The position numbers were made by a program, and so were the translations under genes. The notes under the pieces are model-generated. The model was not told the origin of the DNA. It saw nothing but the letters and a program-made list of their open reading frames with translations, and ran no database searches. From assembly GCA_019637115.1 (NCBI GenBank), contig JAHBWH010000051.1, positions 1-47,228 on the forward strand: a stretch of 47,228 bases of DNA, written 5' to 3'. Shown here piece after piece: positions 1 to 8,215 of this stretch. Position 1 is the first letter of the stretch, and each line of letters opens with the position of its first letter. The stretch is from Myxococcales bacterium. Its GTDB lineage: Bacteria; Myxococcota_A; Polyangia; Polyangiales; Houyiibacteriaceae.

Positions 1-572
1 GGTCCGGGGACCACCTCTTCTTCTGCGAGCTCGAGCACGGGCTTTGGGGGCGCGGCGGGAGGCGCCGCGGCCGGGGTCGGCACGGGCGGGGTCCCGAACG
101 CCATCGTGCGCTTGGCCGGACGAGGCGCGGGCGGGGCCGGGACCGCGGCCGCCGCGGGCGGGCTCGGTGCGGGCGCGGGCGCGCTCACGCCCACCTTCGC
201 CCGCGGCCGACGGAGGACCTCGACGACCTTGTCGAGCACGACCTGCGTGTCGAAGGGCTTGGCGACGTGATCGTCCACGCCCGAGTTGCGGCCCTTCGCC
301 TCGTCGTAGGGGTGATGCTGGCTCGCCAACAAAATCACCGCGGTCTCGGAGAGCGAAGCGTCGGACTTCAGCGCTTGCGCCAGGGCGTAGCCGTCGGTGC
401 CCGAGAGCGCCGCGTCCGCGAAGACCACGTCGGGTCGGAGCTGGCGCGCTTGCGCGACGGCCTCCGCGGCGCTCGCGACCGCGACGACCTCCGCGTCTTC
501 GCCCGCGAAGGTCATCCCCAGAATTTTACGCATCGTCGCGCTGTCGTCGACGGCCAGGATTTTCACCGTCAC
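1..572 (-). CDS. CheY-like response regulator, truncated by the window edge
   Basis: The reverse strand opens with GTG at 572, preceded 5-6 bases upstream by a CAGGAGG ribosome-binding site. It reads straight off the left edge, so the C-terminus is missing. Residues 1-120 form a receiver domain: ILAVDDSATMRKIL has the acidic pair and an RK pair after beta-1, followed by DVVFADAALSGTDGYAL with the phospho-acceptor Asp in the DVVFAD segment, and then HVAKPFD with the invariant Lys-Pro. A linker rich in Ala, Pro and Val follows, ending in a short acidic stretch. The receiver therefore probably carries a long disordered tail or another domain beyond the window. Such proteins receive phosphate from histidine kinases. 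The partner is unknown, and the kinase at about 37-38.7 kb is not adjacent. Confidence 0.8.
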   Translation of the reverse strand, partial: MTVKILAVDDSATMRKILGMTFAGEDAEVVAVASAAEAVAQARQLRPDVVFADAALSGTDGYALAQALKSDASLSETAVILLASQHHPYDEAKGRNSGVDDHVAKPFDTQVVLDKVVEVLRRPRAKVGVSAPAPAPSPPAAAAVPAPPAPRPAKRTMAFGTPPVPTPAAAPPAAPPKPVLELAEEEVVPG

Positions 573-662
573 CGCGGCCTCCTGCTGTCCAAGCCCCCGA
601 AAGCAGAGAGCTTCGAAGCAACACTGAAATACGCTAGGCGGGGCGTACGGGTCAAGAACGAG

Positions 663-3600
663 TCAAGGGAGCGCCACCATTTGCGCGCTCGCGGCGCCCT
701 CGATGATGCTGCGGGCGGCGGGGAGGTGCTTGGCCTCGGCCCAGGCGTTGCGCAGGATCTCTGCGGCTTCCTCGGTCCGGCCGAGCCCGTGGAGGATGCG
801 CGCGAGCTCCCCGGCCGCCGCCGCGTGGCCAGGGTTTGCCCGGACGGCTCGGCGGTAGTGCATCATCGCGAGCCCTCCGTTGTGGCCGTTCTTCGCCGTC
901 TCGGCCTCACGCGTCTCTCGCGCCGCGATCCCCCGCAAGGTCAACCCGCGGCGCTCCATGAGCCGGAACGCCTCGGCCGGTCGGCCGAGCGCCAGCGCGC
1001 ACTCGGCCGCGAGCTCGCCGACCGGAGCCGTGTCGAGCGCCGCCTCGGTGGCGGCCTCGAGCAGGGCGGCGCAGTCGGCCGCGGCGTAGGCGCCCGCGAC
1101 CCCGAGCGCGGCGGGGTGGACGGTGTCGCCGATCGACTCGGCGAGCGCCACGGCCTGGGCCGCCCGCTGGCGATCCCGCAGGGCGAGCGCCGCCTCGAGG
1201 AAGGGCTCGGCGCGGAGGGGGCGGGCGCGATCGGGCGTGTCCAGGCTGGCGAAGAGGTCGGCGAAGTGTCCCTCGGCGTGACGCAGGCGGTCGGCGCGAT
1301 CGGCTGCGCGGGTGTCGGCGCGCGCGCGATCGAAGGCGCGCAGCGCGGCGCCGACGTCGCCGCGCGCCTCCGCCAGCGCGCCGCGGACGAGGTCGAGCTC
1401 GAGGGGCGGCAGGCCGCTCCCGTCGAGGCTCGCCTCGACCCGCTCGAGCGCCGGGAGGCGCAGGCGCGCGTGCTCGATGCGCCGCAGGAAGACCTCGACG
1501 CGGAGGTCCGTTGGGACCTGCTGCAGGGCCGCCGCCGAGATCCACGGGATGGACCGCAGCGCGTGGTCGAGCGCTGCCTCGTTCAGTGATTGGTCGTGCG
1601 GGATGCGCGCGAGCTCGATCTCGAGGGTGGGGCGGTCGTCGCGCACGATGGGGGCGCCCTCGGAGAAGATCCGGGAGGCCTCGACGTCGAGCTCGAGCGT
1701 CGCGACGAAGTCGACGTGGTCGTCGAGCGCGAAGGGGCGGAGGAAGGGCTGGAGGCCCTCGCTCGAGACGCGCTCGCCGAAGCGCGCGTCGAGGGCGAGG
1801 GGGCCGTGCCCCGCGACGAGCACGAAGCTCGAGCTCTCGGTCACGAAGGCTTGCACGTTCTCGAAGACCTCGTGCAACGTGGCCACGATGCTGCGCAGGT
1901 GCCGAACGTGGATCCGGAAGAGGTTGGTCCAGAGCGCGAGCACCCCGCCAGGCCGCAGCGCGCGGTCGACCTCTTCGAAGAACTCTCGGGTGTAGAGGGC
2001 CGAGGAGCCCGCGAGCCAAGGGTGCGAGGGCTGGCTGACGACCGCGTCGTAGCTGTCCTCGGGCGCGAGCACGAGCTGCGCGCGCGCGTCGTCGACGATG
2101 AGCCGCACCCGCTCATCGTCGACCGGGAAGGGCTTCTCGCGCGCCTCGTAGAGGATCCTCGCCGCGCGGACCACGGACTCTTCGAGCTCGACGACGTCGA
2201 TCTGCTCCCAGGGGCCGCCGGTCATCACGGCGGCGGAGTGCCCGGCCCCGAGCCCGACGACCATCGCGCGCCCGTGCTCTTCGGCGAAGAGCGTCGAGAG
2301 CGAGCCCAGCAGCGCCAGCTCCTCGCCAAAGCCCGGCTCTCCCGTCAGCGAGATGCCCGACTCCGGGCGGCCGTCGTTGAACAGGCGCAGCGAGCCGCCG
2401 CGCTCGAGGATGGTCACGGTGGTGTTCCGGCCCTCCTCGAGGAACTTCACGTTCTGTCGGTAGTCCTCGCTCGGGCCGTTGATGAGGGCGCGCCCGGTGT
2501 CGTACCAGGCGTCGAGGAGGTAAGGCACGTGGAGGCTCGGCTGCGCCGAGAGGAGCGCCGCGCCGACCATGAGGGGCGCGGTGATCGCGAGCACCTTCGG
2601 GACGAGGCCTCGGACCACGCTGCGGAAGGCGATCGCGCTCGCGATCAGGTGCACGAAGATCACCACGAAGATCGCCGCCTCGATGCCGAGGAGCGGCACG
2701 AGCAAGAAGCCCGCGAGGAGGGAGCCGACGAGGCCGCCGAGCGTGTTCGTAGCGAGCACGCGCCCGGAGTGCTTCGCGGCTTCTTCCGCCGAGCCGCCCG
2801 CGATGCGCCACGCCAGGGGCACCGAGGTGCCGAGCACGAGCGCGAGCGGCAGAAGGAGCACCGCGCTCATCACCAGCACGACCCACGCCTCGTGCGGGAC
2901 CACCTGGTAGCGCTCCTGCAGGAGCATCGACAGGCGCGGCATCTGCGCGCCGACCAGCATGGCGAAGGCGCTGAGCAGCGCGAGCATGAGCTGGGTGACG
3001 CCGAAGAGCGTGCGCGGGTCGCGCCCCTTCGACATCAGGCGCTCGGCGACGAGCGAGCCGATCGCGATGCCGAGGAGGAAGTTGACGAGCATCGCCGCGA
3101 AGGCCTGGGTCGTCCCCTGGACGACCATGCGCAGCACGCGGGTCCAGAGGACCTCGCTCGCGAGCGAGGCGAAACCTGCGACCGCGGCGAGCACCATCGC
3201 GAGGCGCGCCGCGTTCGGGAGCCGGTCCGCGCTGGGGGGCGCCGCAGCTTCTGGGGTCGCGGTGGCTTGCAGCTCCGGGGCCGGCGCGGGCGCTTCGGTC
3301 GGCGCGGGCGCCTCGGCCGGGCGGCGGCTCCAGAAGGCGAGGATCACGACGGCGGCCCCGAAGCTCGCGAGCGCGGCGATGATGACGCTGGCCCGGGTGC
3401 CGAAGGTGGGCACGAGGTAGAGCCCCGTGAGGCCCGCGCCGGCCACCGCGCCGAGGGTGTTGGTCGCGTAGAGCCAGGTCGCGCTGGAGCTCCAGTGCAG
3501 GCCGTGGCGGGTCGCGGCGCGGATCAGGATGGGCAGCGTGGCGCCCATCAGGAGCGTCGGCGGCAAGAGGATGACCATCGCGAGGGCGAAGCGCAGCGCG

Positions 3601-3935
3601 GTCAGCGCGCCGAAGCCGAGGCCCGCGCCGATGCTCCCGTAGAGCGCGTGCAGGTTCGGGATCAGCAGCAGGGAGAGGAGCGCCCAGAGCCCGATGAGCA
3701 CCTCGAGCACACCGTAGACCAGCGCAGGGCGCTGGGTCCGGGAGGCGTAACGCCCGCCGAGCGCCGAGCCGAGGCCGAGGCCGAGGAAGAAGGTCCCGAG
3801 GACCGTGGCGATGGCGAGGTCGCTGACCCCGAAGACGCGCTGGAGCATGCGGCCCCACGTCGTCTGGTAGACGAGCGCGGCGGAGCCGGAGAGGAAGAGC
3901 GCGACGTAGAGGCTGGCGAGGCGGATGCGTTGCAA
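663..3935 (-). CDS. Membrane-embedded spermidine-synthase-like protein with C-terminal TPR-like region
   Basis: A protein of about 1090 residues in three parts. The first 520 residues hold many hydrophobic segments in two blocks separated by a Pro/Ala/Glu-rich loop, as in fused MFS/spermidine-synthase proteins. Residues about 555-700 are a Rossmann methyltransferase-type fold, with GLGAGHS (SAM-binding glycine loop), VVELEES (acidic ribose contact) and VSQPSHPW. True spermidine synthases have catalytic Asp residues in that last position, so aminopropyl transfer is doubtful. The remaining part is helical, Ala/Arg-rich and TPR-like. The reading frame extends upstream to 4121, but those residues are Arg/Ala-rich and unlike a transporter N-terminus. 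I prefer the TTG at 3935, just before the first membrane segment, although no strong ribosome-binding site marks it. The 246-base gap to the upstream activator gene holds three irregularly spaced copies of CTCGCGCCGCG (about 4077, 4121 and 4138). Function is unknown; the family assignment is fairly sure. Confidence 0.82.
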   Translation of the reverse strand: MQRIRLASLYVALFLSGSAALVYQTTWGRMLQRVFGVSDLAIATVLGTFFLGLGLGSALGGRYASRTQRPALVYGVLEVLIGLWALLSLLLIPNLHALYGSIGAGLGFGALTALRFALAMVILLPPTLLMGATLPILIRAATRHGLHWSSSATWLYATNTLGAVAGAGLTGLYLVPTFGTRASVIIAALASFGAAVVILAFWSRRPAEAPAPTEAPAPAPELQATATPEAAAPPSADRLPNAARLAMVLAAVAGFASLASEVLWTRVLRMVVQGTTQAFAAMLVNFLLGIAIGSLVAERLMSKGRDPRTLFGVTQLMLALLSAFAMLVGAQMPRLSMLLQERYQVVPHEAWVVLVMSAVLLLPLALVLGTSVPLAWRIAGGSAEEAAKHSGRVLATNTLGGLVGSLLAGFLLVPLLGIEAAIFVVIFVHLIASAIAFRSVVRGLVPKVLAITAPLMVGAALLSAQPSLHVPYLLDAWYDTGRALINGPSEDYRQNVKFLEEGRNTTVTILERGGSLRLFNDGRPESGISLTGEPGFGEELALLGSLSTLFAEEHGRAMVVGLGAGHSAAVMTGGPWEQIDVVELEESVVRAARILYEAREKPFPVDDERVRLIVDDARAQLVLAPEDSYDAVVSQPSHPWLAGSSALYTREFFEEVDRALRPGGVLALWTNLFRIHVRHLRSIVATLHEVFENVQAFVTESSSFVLVAGHGPLALDARFGERVSSEGLQPFLRPFALDDHVDFVATLELDVEASRIFSEGAPIVRDDRPTLEIELARIPHDQSLNEAALDHALRSIPWISAAALQQVPTDLRVEVFLRRIEHARLRLPALERVEASLDGSGLPPLELDLVRGALAEARGDVGAALRAFDRARADTRAADRADRLRHAEGHFADLFASLDTPDRARPLRAEPFLEAALALRDRQRAAQAVALAESIGDTVHPAALGVAGAYAAADCAALLEAATEAALDTAPVGELAAECALALGRPAEAFRLMERRGLTLRGIAARETREAETAKNGHNGGLAMMHYRRAVRANPGHAAAAGELARILHGLGRTEEAAEILRNAWAEAKHLPAARSIIEGAASAQMVALP

Positions 3936-4181
3936 AGCGGCGCTACCGTCGTCAACCGCCTGCCCCGCGTCAAGCCGCGCGGGTCCCGTCACGGGCGTGG
4001 CGCAGGTCGCGCTGGTCGACCGCCGCGCCAGGCTCCGGCTCACACGGCGCCAATCTGCTGAGTCTCCTGGCGAAGCCTCGCGCCGCGCCGGGCCCACACG
4101 AGAGCCCGCGCGGCGCCCCACTCGCGCCGCGAAGGGCTCGCGCCGCGCCTTTTTGACGGCCGCCTCGAGCTGCGCTGCGGC

Positions 4182-5765
4182 TCACGAGGAGCGGTCGTCG
4201 TTCGGCTCGTCGGTCGTCCCGCCCACGCGCGCAGCGGAGGAGCCCACGTAGGACCGCGCGCGCCGGATCCGGTCGCGCACGGTCGAGCGCGGGAGCCCCA
4301 GCGCGCGCGCGGCGGCCGAGACGTTCCCGTAGTGCGCGTGGACGACGCGCATCACCACGTCCGGCTCGTGCTCGACCAGCGCTCCACGAGACCGCAGGAT
4401 CGCCGCGCGGATGTCCTCCTTCGAGATTGTGCGGCACGGAGAGAGCGCCGCCGCGACCCAGACCACGTTCCGCAGCTCGCGGACGTTGCCTTGCCAGGGC
4501 TGCTGCCGCAGCAGGTCGATCGCATCGGGCTCGAGGTCGCGGGCGCCGACGTCGTCCAGGAGCTCGCGGACGAAGTGTCGGGCGAGGGGCTCGACGTCCT
4601 CCGGTCGCTCGCGCAGCGGCGGGACGGTGATGGCGAGCTGGTGGATTCGGTAGAAGAGATCCTCGCGGAACCGGCCTTCCTCGACCGCCAGCCGCAGATC
4701 CCGGTGGGTCGCGCAGACGAGTCGTACTCGGACGCGGCGGGACTCCTCGCCGCCCACCCGGCGGACCTCCCACGTCTCCAGGACCCGCAAGAGCCGAGCC
4801 TGCAGCGCGAGCGGGAGCTCGCCGATCTCGTCGAGGAAGAGGGTGCCGCCGTCGGCCTGCTCGAAGACGCCGCGGTGGGTCTGGTTCGCGCTGGTGAACG
4901 CGCCGCGCTCGTGACCGAAGAGCTCGCTCTCGATGGTCCCTTCGGGGAGCCCGCCCGCGTTCAACGCGACGAAGGGCCCGTCCGCCGCGCGGCCCCGTGC
5001 GTGGAGCGAGCGCGCGATCCCCTCCTTGCCGACGCCGCTCTCTCCGTAGATCACGATCGGCAGCGAGCAGCGCGCCATGCGCTCGACCTCCGAGAGGACC
5101 GCGAGCATGGCGGGCGACGCGGCCACCATCCCACCGACGCGCGCGTCGCCCGCGTCGCCGCGGGGGACGATGCGGACGTCGGTGCGCCCGATCCGGAACG
5201 TCGCGCCGGGGGCGAGCTCGATGAGCGCGACCCGCTGCCCGTCCACCCAGCAGCCGTTCCGTGAGCCGAGGTCTCGCAAGACGACGCCGCCCCGGGTCGG
5301 CTCGAGCCGGCAGTGCCGCTGACTGACATGGCGATCGGTGATCGTGACGTCGACGTCGCGCGCACTGCCGAGCACCAGCGAGCGGCCGTCGAGCGCGATG
5401 CACCGCAGGTCGGGGCCGGCGCCGATGAGGAGGCTGAGCGCGACCTCCACGGGTTGCATCGTCATCGGCTCGGTCCGGCCCGACGTCCGCAGCGGCGGCG
5501 CCTCGGTCCGCACACGCACCAAGGTGTGGTGGCGACCGAGCGTCAGCAGCTCCCCGAGCGGCAGCGGCATCGGCGGGTGCCCGTCGAGGAAGTCCACCGC
5601 GGGCTCGCCTTCGTGCCGCACGATTCGGCAGAGCCGATCGGGGACCGAGGCGTCGTGGACGACGATGTCGGACGTCGGGCTCTTGCCGACCTCGAGCGGG
5701 GCGGTCTCCACCACGAACTCTCGGAGGGGCTCGCCACGGAAGCGGAGGATGAGGGCGTCGTACAT
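4182..5765 (-). CDS. FHA-domain sigma-54-dependent transcriptional activator
   Basis: A regulator of 527 residues that should open sigma-54 RNA polymerase promoters. Residues about 120-180 are an FHA phosphothreonine-binding domain (VLGSARD, HVSQRHC, DLGSRNG), preceded by a possible degenerate FHA-like first 100 residues. The AAA+ domain follows: Walker A GESGVGKE (about 240), the sigma-54 contact loop reading GAFTSA rather than GAFTGA (about 288), Walker B TLFLDEIGE (about 308), and the NVREL sensor region. A Fis-type helix-turn-helix closes the protein (NVSAAARALGLPRSTV). The ATG at 5765 is preferred over an in-frame start at 5954 because the extra residues come from GC-rich repeat DNA. FHA-bearing activators are typical of myxobacteria, where Ser/Thr kinases feed sigma-54 control. 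The nearest sigma-54-like site I can see is at 12889-12902, but no link is shown. Confidence 0.92.
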   Translation of the reverse strand: MYDALILRFRGEPLREFVVETAPLEVGKSPTSDIVVHDASVPDRLCRIVRHEGEPAVDFLDGHPPMPLPLGELLTLGRHHTLVRVRTEAPPLRTSGRTEPMTMQPVEVALSLLIGAGPDLRCIALDGRSLVLGSARDVDVTITDRHVSQRHCRLEPTRGGVVLRDLGSRNGCWVDGQRVALIELAPGATFRIGRTDVRIVPRGDAGDARVGGMVAASPAMLAVLSEVERMARCSLPIVIYGESGVGKEGIARSLHARGRAADGPFVALNAGGLPEGTIESELFGHERGAFTSANQTHRGVFEQADGGTLFLDEIGELPLALQARLLRVLETWEVRRVGGEESRRVRVRLVCATHRDLRLAVEEGRFREDLFYRIHQLAITVPPLRERPEDVEPLARHFVRELLDDVGARDLEPDAIDLLRQQPWQGNVRELRNVVWVAAALSPCRTISKEDIRAAILRSRGALVEHEPDVVMRVVHAHYGNVSAAARALGLPRSTVRDRIRRARSYVGSSAARVGGTTDEPNDDRSS

Positions 5766-5868
5766 GGTGCTGGCCTTCTCGGAGCCGACGCCGTGCGGTT
5801 GCGTGCAAAATGCATCGATCGCGACACCGCGCGAGCGTCCCTCCAGGTTCGGGGGCTTGGCCTCGACG

Positions 5869-5934
5869 GCTCGACGTGGGCTCGACGCGGGCTCGACGCG
5901 GGCTCCACGCGGGCTCCACGCGGGCTCCACGCGC
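5869..5934. repeat. Tandem 11-bp repeat, six copies, between divergent genes
   Basis: Six head-to-tail copies of an 11-base unit. Three read GCTCGACG(T/C)GG and three read GCTCCACGCG(G/C). They end 40 bases before the start of the glycogen-synthase-like gene and lie 104 bases from the activator's ATG. The period is close to one helical turn. No protein reading is plausible. Confidence 0.9.
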
Positions 5935-5974
5935 GCTTCGCGCCCCTCGCGCAACCTGCTACGGTCCGCGCCGC

Positions 5975-7333
5975 ATGCACGTCTTGTTCGTCACTTCCGA
6001 GGTCGGCCCCTTCTCGGGCCGGAGCACCACCGCCGAGGTCTGCTCGGCTCTGCCGAAGGGGCTCCGGGCCCTCGGACACTCGGTCACCGTCCTCTCTCCG
6101 TTCTATCGCGGCATCGAGCCGGCGGCTCACTCGCTTGCGCGGCGGCTCTCGAAGATCGAGGTGGAGGTCGCGGGCGAGAAGGCCGCGTGCGAGGTCTACA
6201 CGGGTCGCACCGTCGCTGGCGTCGACCTGATCTTCCTCGGTCACGACGAGCTCGTCCGGGAGGTGGAGGATCTCGCGGTCGGCGACGACCTCGACCTCGT
6301 CGCGCGGCGCCACGCGCTCTTCGCGCGGGCGGCCGCCAGGGTGGTCCTCGAAGGCAAGACCCGGTTCGACGTCGTGCAGGGCCACGACCTCGTCGGCGCG
6401 TTGACGCTCGCTCACCTCGCCCAGTCCGAGAGCGCGCTCCCCCGCGTGCTCTGCCTCCACCGCGGGGCGAGCCACCTCCCGCGGTTCGGCCCGGAGCACG
6501 GGGCCGTGCTCGGGATCGACGGCCCGACGCTGGACGTCGGGGTTCGGGCCGCGGCCCGGACCATCGTCGCCTCCGAGAGCTTCGCGGCGTCGCTGCGGAC
6601 ACGCTTCCCGGCCGCGGACGTGGTGGGGGTCCCGAACGGGACCGACGCCTCGGTGTGGAACCCCCTGACCGACCCGCACCTCGCAGCGCGGTTCGACCCG
6701 GTCGACCTCTCGGGCAAGGCCCGGTGCAAAGAGTCGACCCAGCGCGCGCTCGACCTCCCGGTCCGCGCCGACGCTCCGTTGCTCTTCGTCGCCAAGGACG
6801 ACACCGGCGGAGGGACCCTCGCGGGCTTCGAAGCGGTCGCGTCAGAGATCCTCCGCAACGACGTGCAGCTCGTGGTCGAGCTGGGGGACGCGCACGACGC
6901 GCTCTGCGCCAGCCTCGAGTCGCTCCAAGAGCGATTCCCCGATCGCATCCAGGTGCGGCGCGCGTTCGACGAAGGCACGCGGCACCAGCTCTTGGCTGCG
7001 GCGGACCTCGCCCTCGCGGCGCCCGACGAGGCGCCGACCGGGGACGCCGTCATGCGGATGCACCGCTATGGCGCCGTCCCGGTCGTCCGCCGGGTCGGCG
7101 CGCTGGGCGACCTCGTCATCGACTGCGACGCCAAGCTCGCGACCGGGACGGGCTTCGTGTTCGAGGGCAACGACCCCGACGACTTGCTCGGCGGCGTGCG
7201 ACGTGGGCTCGCGGCGTTTCCTCGGGAGGCGTTCGGCGAGCTGCGCTCGCGCGTGATGCGCGTGGACCACAGCTGGGATCGCTCCGCCCGCCTCTACGAG
7301 CGCGCCTACGAGTCGTTGTTCGCGACGGAGTGA
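5975..7333 (+). CDS. Degenerate glycogen/starch-synthase-like (GT5) protein
   Basis: A protein of 452 residues that begins like glycogen synthase (MHVLFVTSEVGPF, then SALPKGL...GHSVTVLSPFYRG) and has the middle features HDLVGAL, VPNGTDASVWNP, DVVQGHD and HYSWDR-like DHSWDRSA near the end. The fold of the ADP-glucose-dependent GT5 family is therefore likely. Two hallmarks are missing. The KxGG ADP-glucose-binding loop expected after EVGPF reads SGRSTTAEV. The acceptor-side segment that normally contains SRFEPCGLTQ reads LAAPDEAPTGDAV, although PVVRRVGALGD follows as in real enzymes. I infer a protein that keeps the fold but probably not the classical reaction; altered specificity is the alternative. 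The ATG at 5975 gives the family N-terminus. The gene is divergent from the sigma-54 activator across a repeat tract. Confidence 0.8.
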   Translation: MHVLFVTSEVGPFSGRSTTAEVCSALPKGLRALGHSVTVLSPFYRGIEPAAHSLARRLSKIEVEVAGEKAACEVYTGRTVAGVDLIFLGHDELVREVEDLAVGDDLDLVARRHALFARAAARVVLEGKTRFDVVQGHDLVGALTLAHLAQSESALPRVLCLHRGASHLPRFGPEHGAVLGIDGPTLDVGVRAAARTIVASESFAASLRTRFPAADVVGVPNGTDASVWNPLTDPHLAARFDPVDLSGKARCKESTQRALDLPVRADAPLLFVAKDDTGGGTLAGFEAVASEILRNDVQLVVELGDAHDALCASLESLQERFPDRIQVRRAFDEGTRHQLLAAADLALAAPDEAPTGDAVMRMHRYGAVPVVRRVGALGDLVIDCDAKLATGTGFVFEGNDPDDLLGGVRRGLAAFPREAFGELRSRVMRVDHSWDRSARLYERAYESLFATE

Positions 7334-7395
7334 CGCCGCACCGTCACGAAGCGTCGGCGCGCGTCCCGTCCGAGCGGGCCCGCCGGGTCGGGGTC

Positions 7396-7911
7396 TCACG
7401 CGTCGGCGCGGGTTCCGGCGTCCGAGCGGGCGCGGCCCCAGAGCTCGCGCAGCACCTTCGCCTTGGCGGGGCGTCGCAGCGGACCGTCATAGAGGCTGAG
7501 CAGCTCGGCCATCAGCCGGTCTGCGCGAGGGCTGTCGAGCGGCTCTTCGGCGAGGCGGCGCCAGAGCAACTTCGCGAGCGCCTGCGGCCGCTGCGCGCGG
7601 CGCATCGTGCGCGAGAGGAGCGAGAGCCCCTCGTCGCTCGTGGGCTCGATGCGCTCCGCTCGGCGCGCGAAGGACGCCGCCAGGTTCGGGCGCTCGAGCT
7701 CGTCGAGCGCGATCGTCGCCGCTTCGCGCCACGCGGCGGCCTTCTCCGAGGCGGTCGACGCCGCCCGCGCGCGTTGCCGGCAGGCCGCGAGCTTCTTGCG
7801 CCCCTCGACGGCGTGCGGCGTGCGCGCGAAGGCCAGCCTCGACTTCAGCACGAGGAAGGCGACGAAGAGGACGACGGCCGCCAGGACGGCCCAGCGTACG
7901 GTGGGCGACAC
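7396..7911 (-). CDS. Small single-pass membrane protein of unknown function
   Basis: I do not recognise this 171-residue protein. Read from GTG 7911, it begins with one hydrophobic helix (residues 6-25: AVLAAVVLFVAFLVL), followed by an Ala/Arg/Leu-rich helical region of TPR-like character (AASFARRAERIEP, AKLLWRRLAEEP, AELLSLYDGPL). It may anchor a short solenoid to the inner membrane. Longer in-frame starts up to 8685 would run through the tandem-repeat tract and give improbable Gly/Pro/Arg/His-rich protein. The 62-base gap to the convergent glycogen-synthase-like gene is GC-rich without a clear terminator. Confidence 0.6.
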   Translation of the reverse strand: MSPTVRWAVLAAVVLFVAFLVLKSRLAFARTPHAVEGRKKLAACRQRARAASTASEKAAAWREAATIALDELERPNLAASFARRAERIEPTSDEGLSLLSRTMRRAQRPQALAKLLWRRLAEEPLDSPRADRLMAELLSLYDGPLRRPAKAKVLRELWGRARSDAGTRADA

Positions 7912-8009
7912 GCGGCGGAAGCTAATACAGCTCGTCCGAAAAGCGAGAGTTTCGCGCGAGACGGTTCGTTCGTGGTGTCCGGAGCCGGGTGCGTGAGGTG
8001 CGTGTTCGA

Positions 8010-8160
8010 GGCGGAGACCGGGTCCGAGACCGGGTCCGTGTCCGAGACCGGGGCCGCGTCCGTGTCCGAGACCGTGTGCGAGATTGGGTCCGCGTCCGTG
8101 ACGGGGCCGTCCGTGGGGGCCGGGTCCGTGGCAGGGGCCGGGGCCGCGTCCGAGCCGTGA
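8010..8160. repeat. Degenerate short tandem repeat tract (about 12-bp units, GTCCGAG/GACCGG core)
   Basis: The 304-base gap between two minus-strand genes (7912-8215) is mostly imperfect units such as GAGACCGGGTCC and GTGTCCGAGACC, drifting into GGGGCCGCGTCC. I see no gene, tRNA or clear terminator here. In transcription order the tract lies after the stop of the beta-propeller lipoprotein and before the start of the small membrane protein. Confidence 0.8.
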
Positions 8161-8215
8161 CCGGAGCCAGGGCTGGGCTGGGTGGCCGGGTGCGTGGGCC
8201 GAGGGTGGCGGGGGC

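Noticed and set aside
1590-4061. Very long plus-strand frame opposite the spermidine-synthase-like gene
   Set aside because: Its product is His/Glu/Arg-rich with no domain, and the reverse strand carries clear membrane and SAM-binding motifs. It is a GC-rich shadow.
8010-8160. Repeat tract as a Gly/Pro/His/Arg protein extending the 7396-7911 gene
   Set aside because: The longer frame reads only low-complexity repeat DNA and loses the clear membrane-segment N-terminus at 7911.
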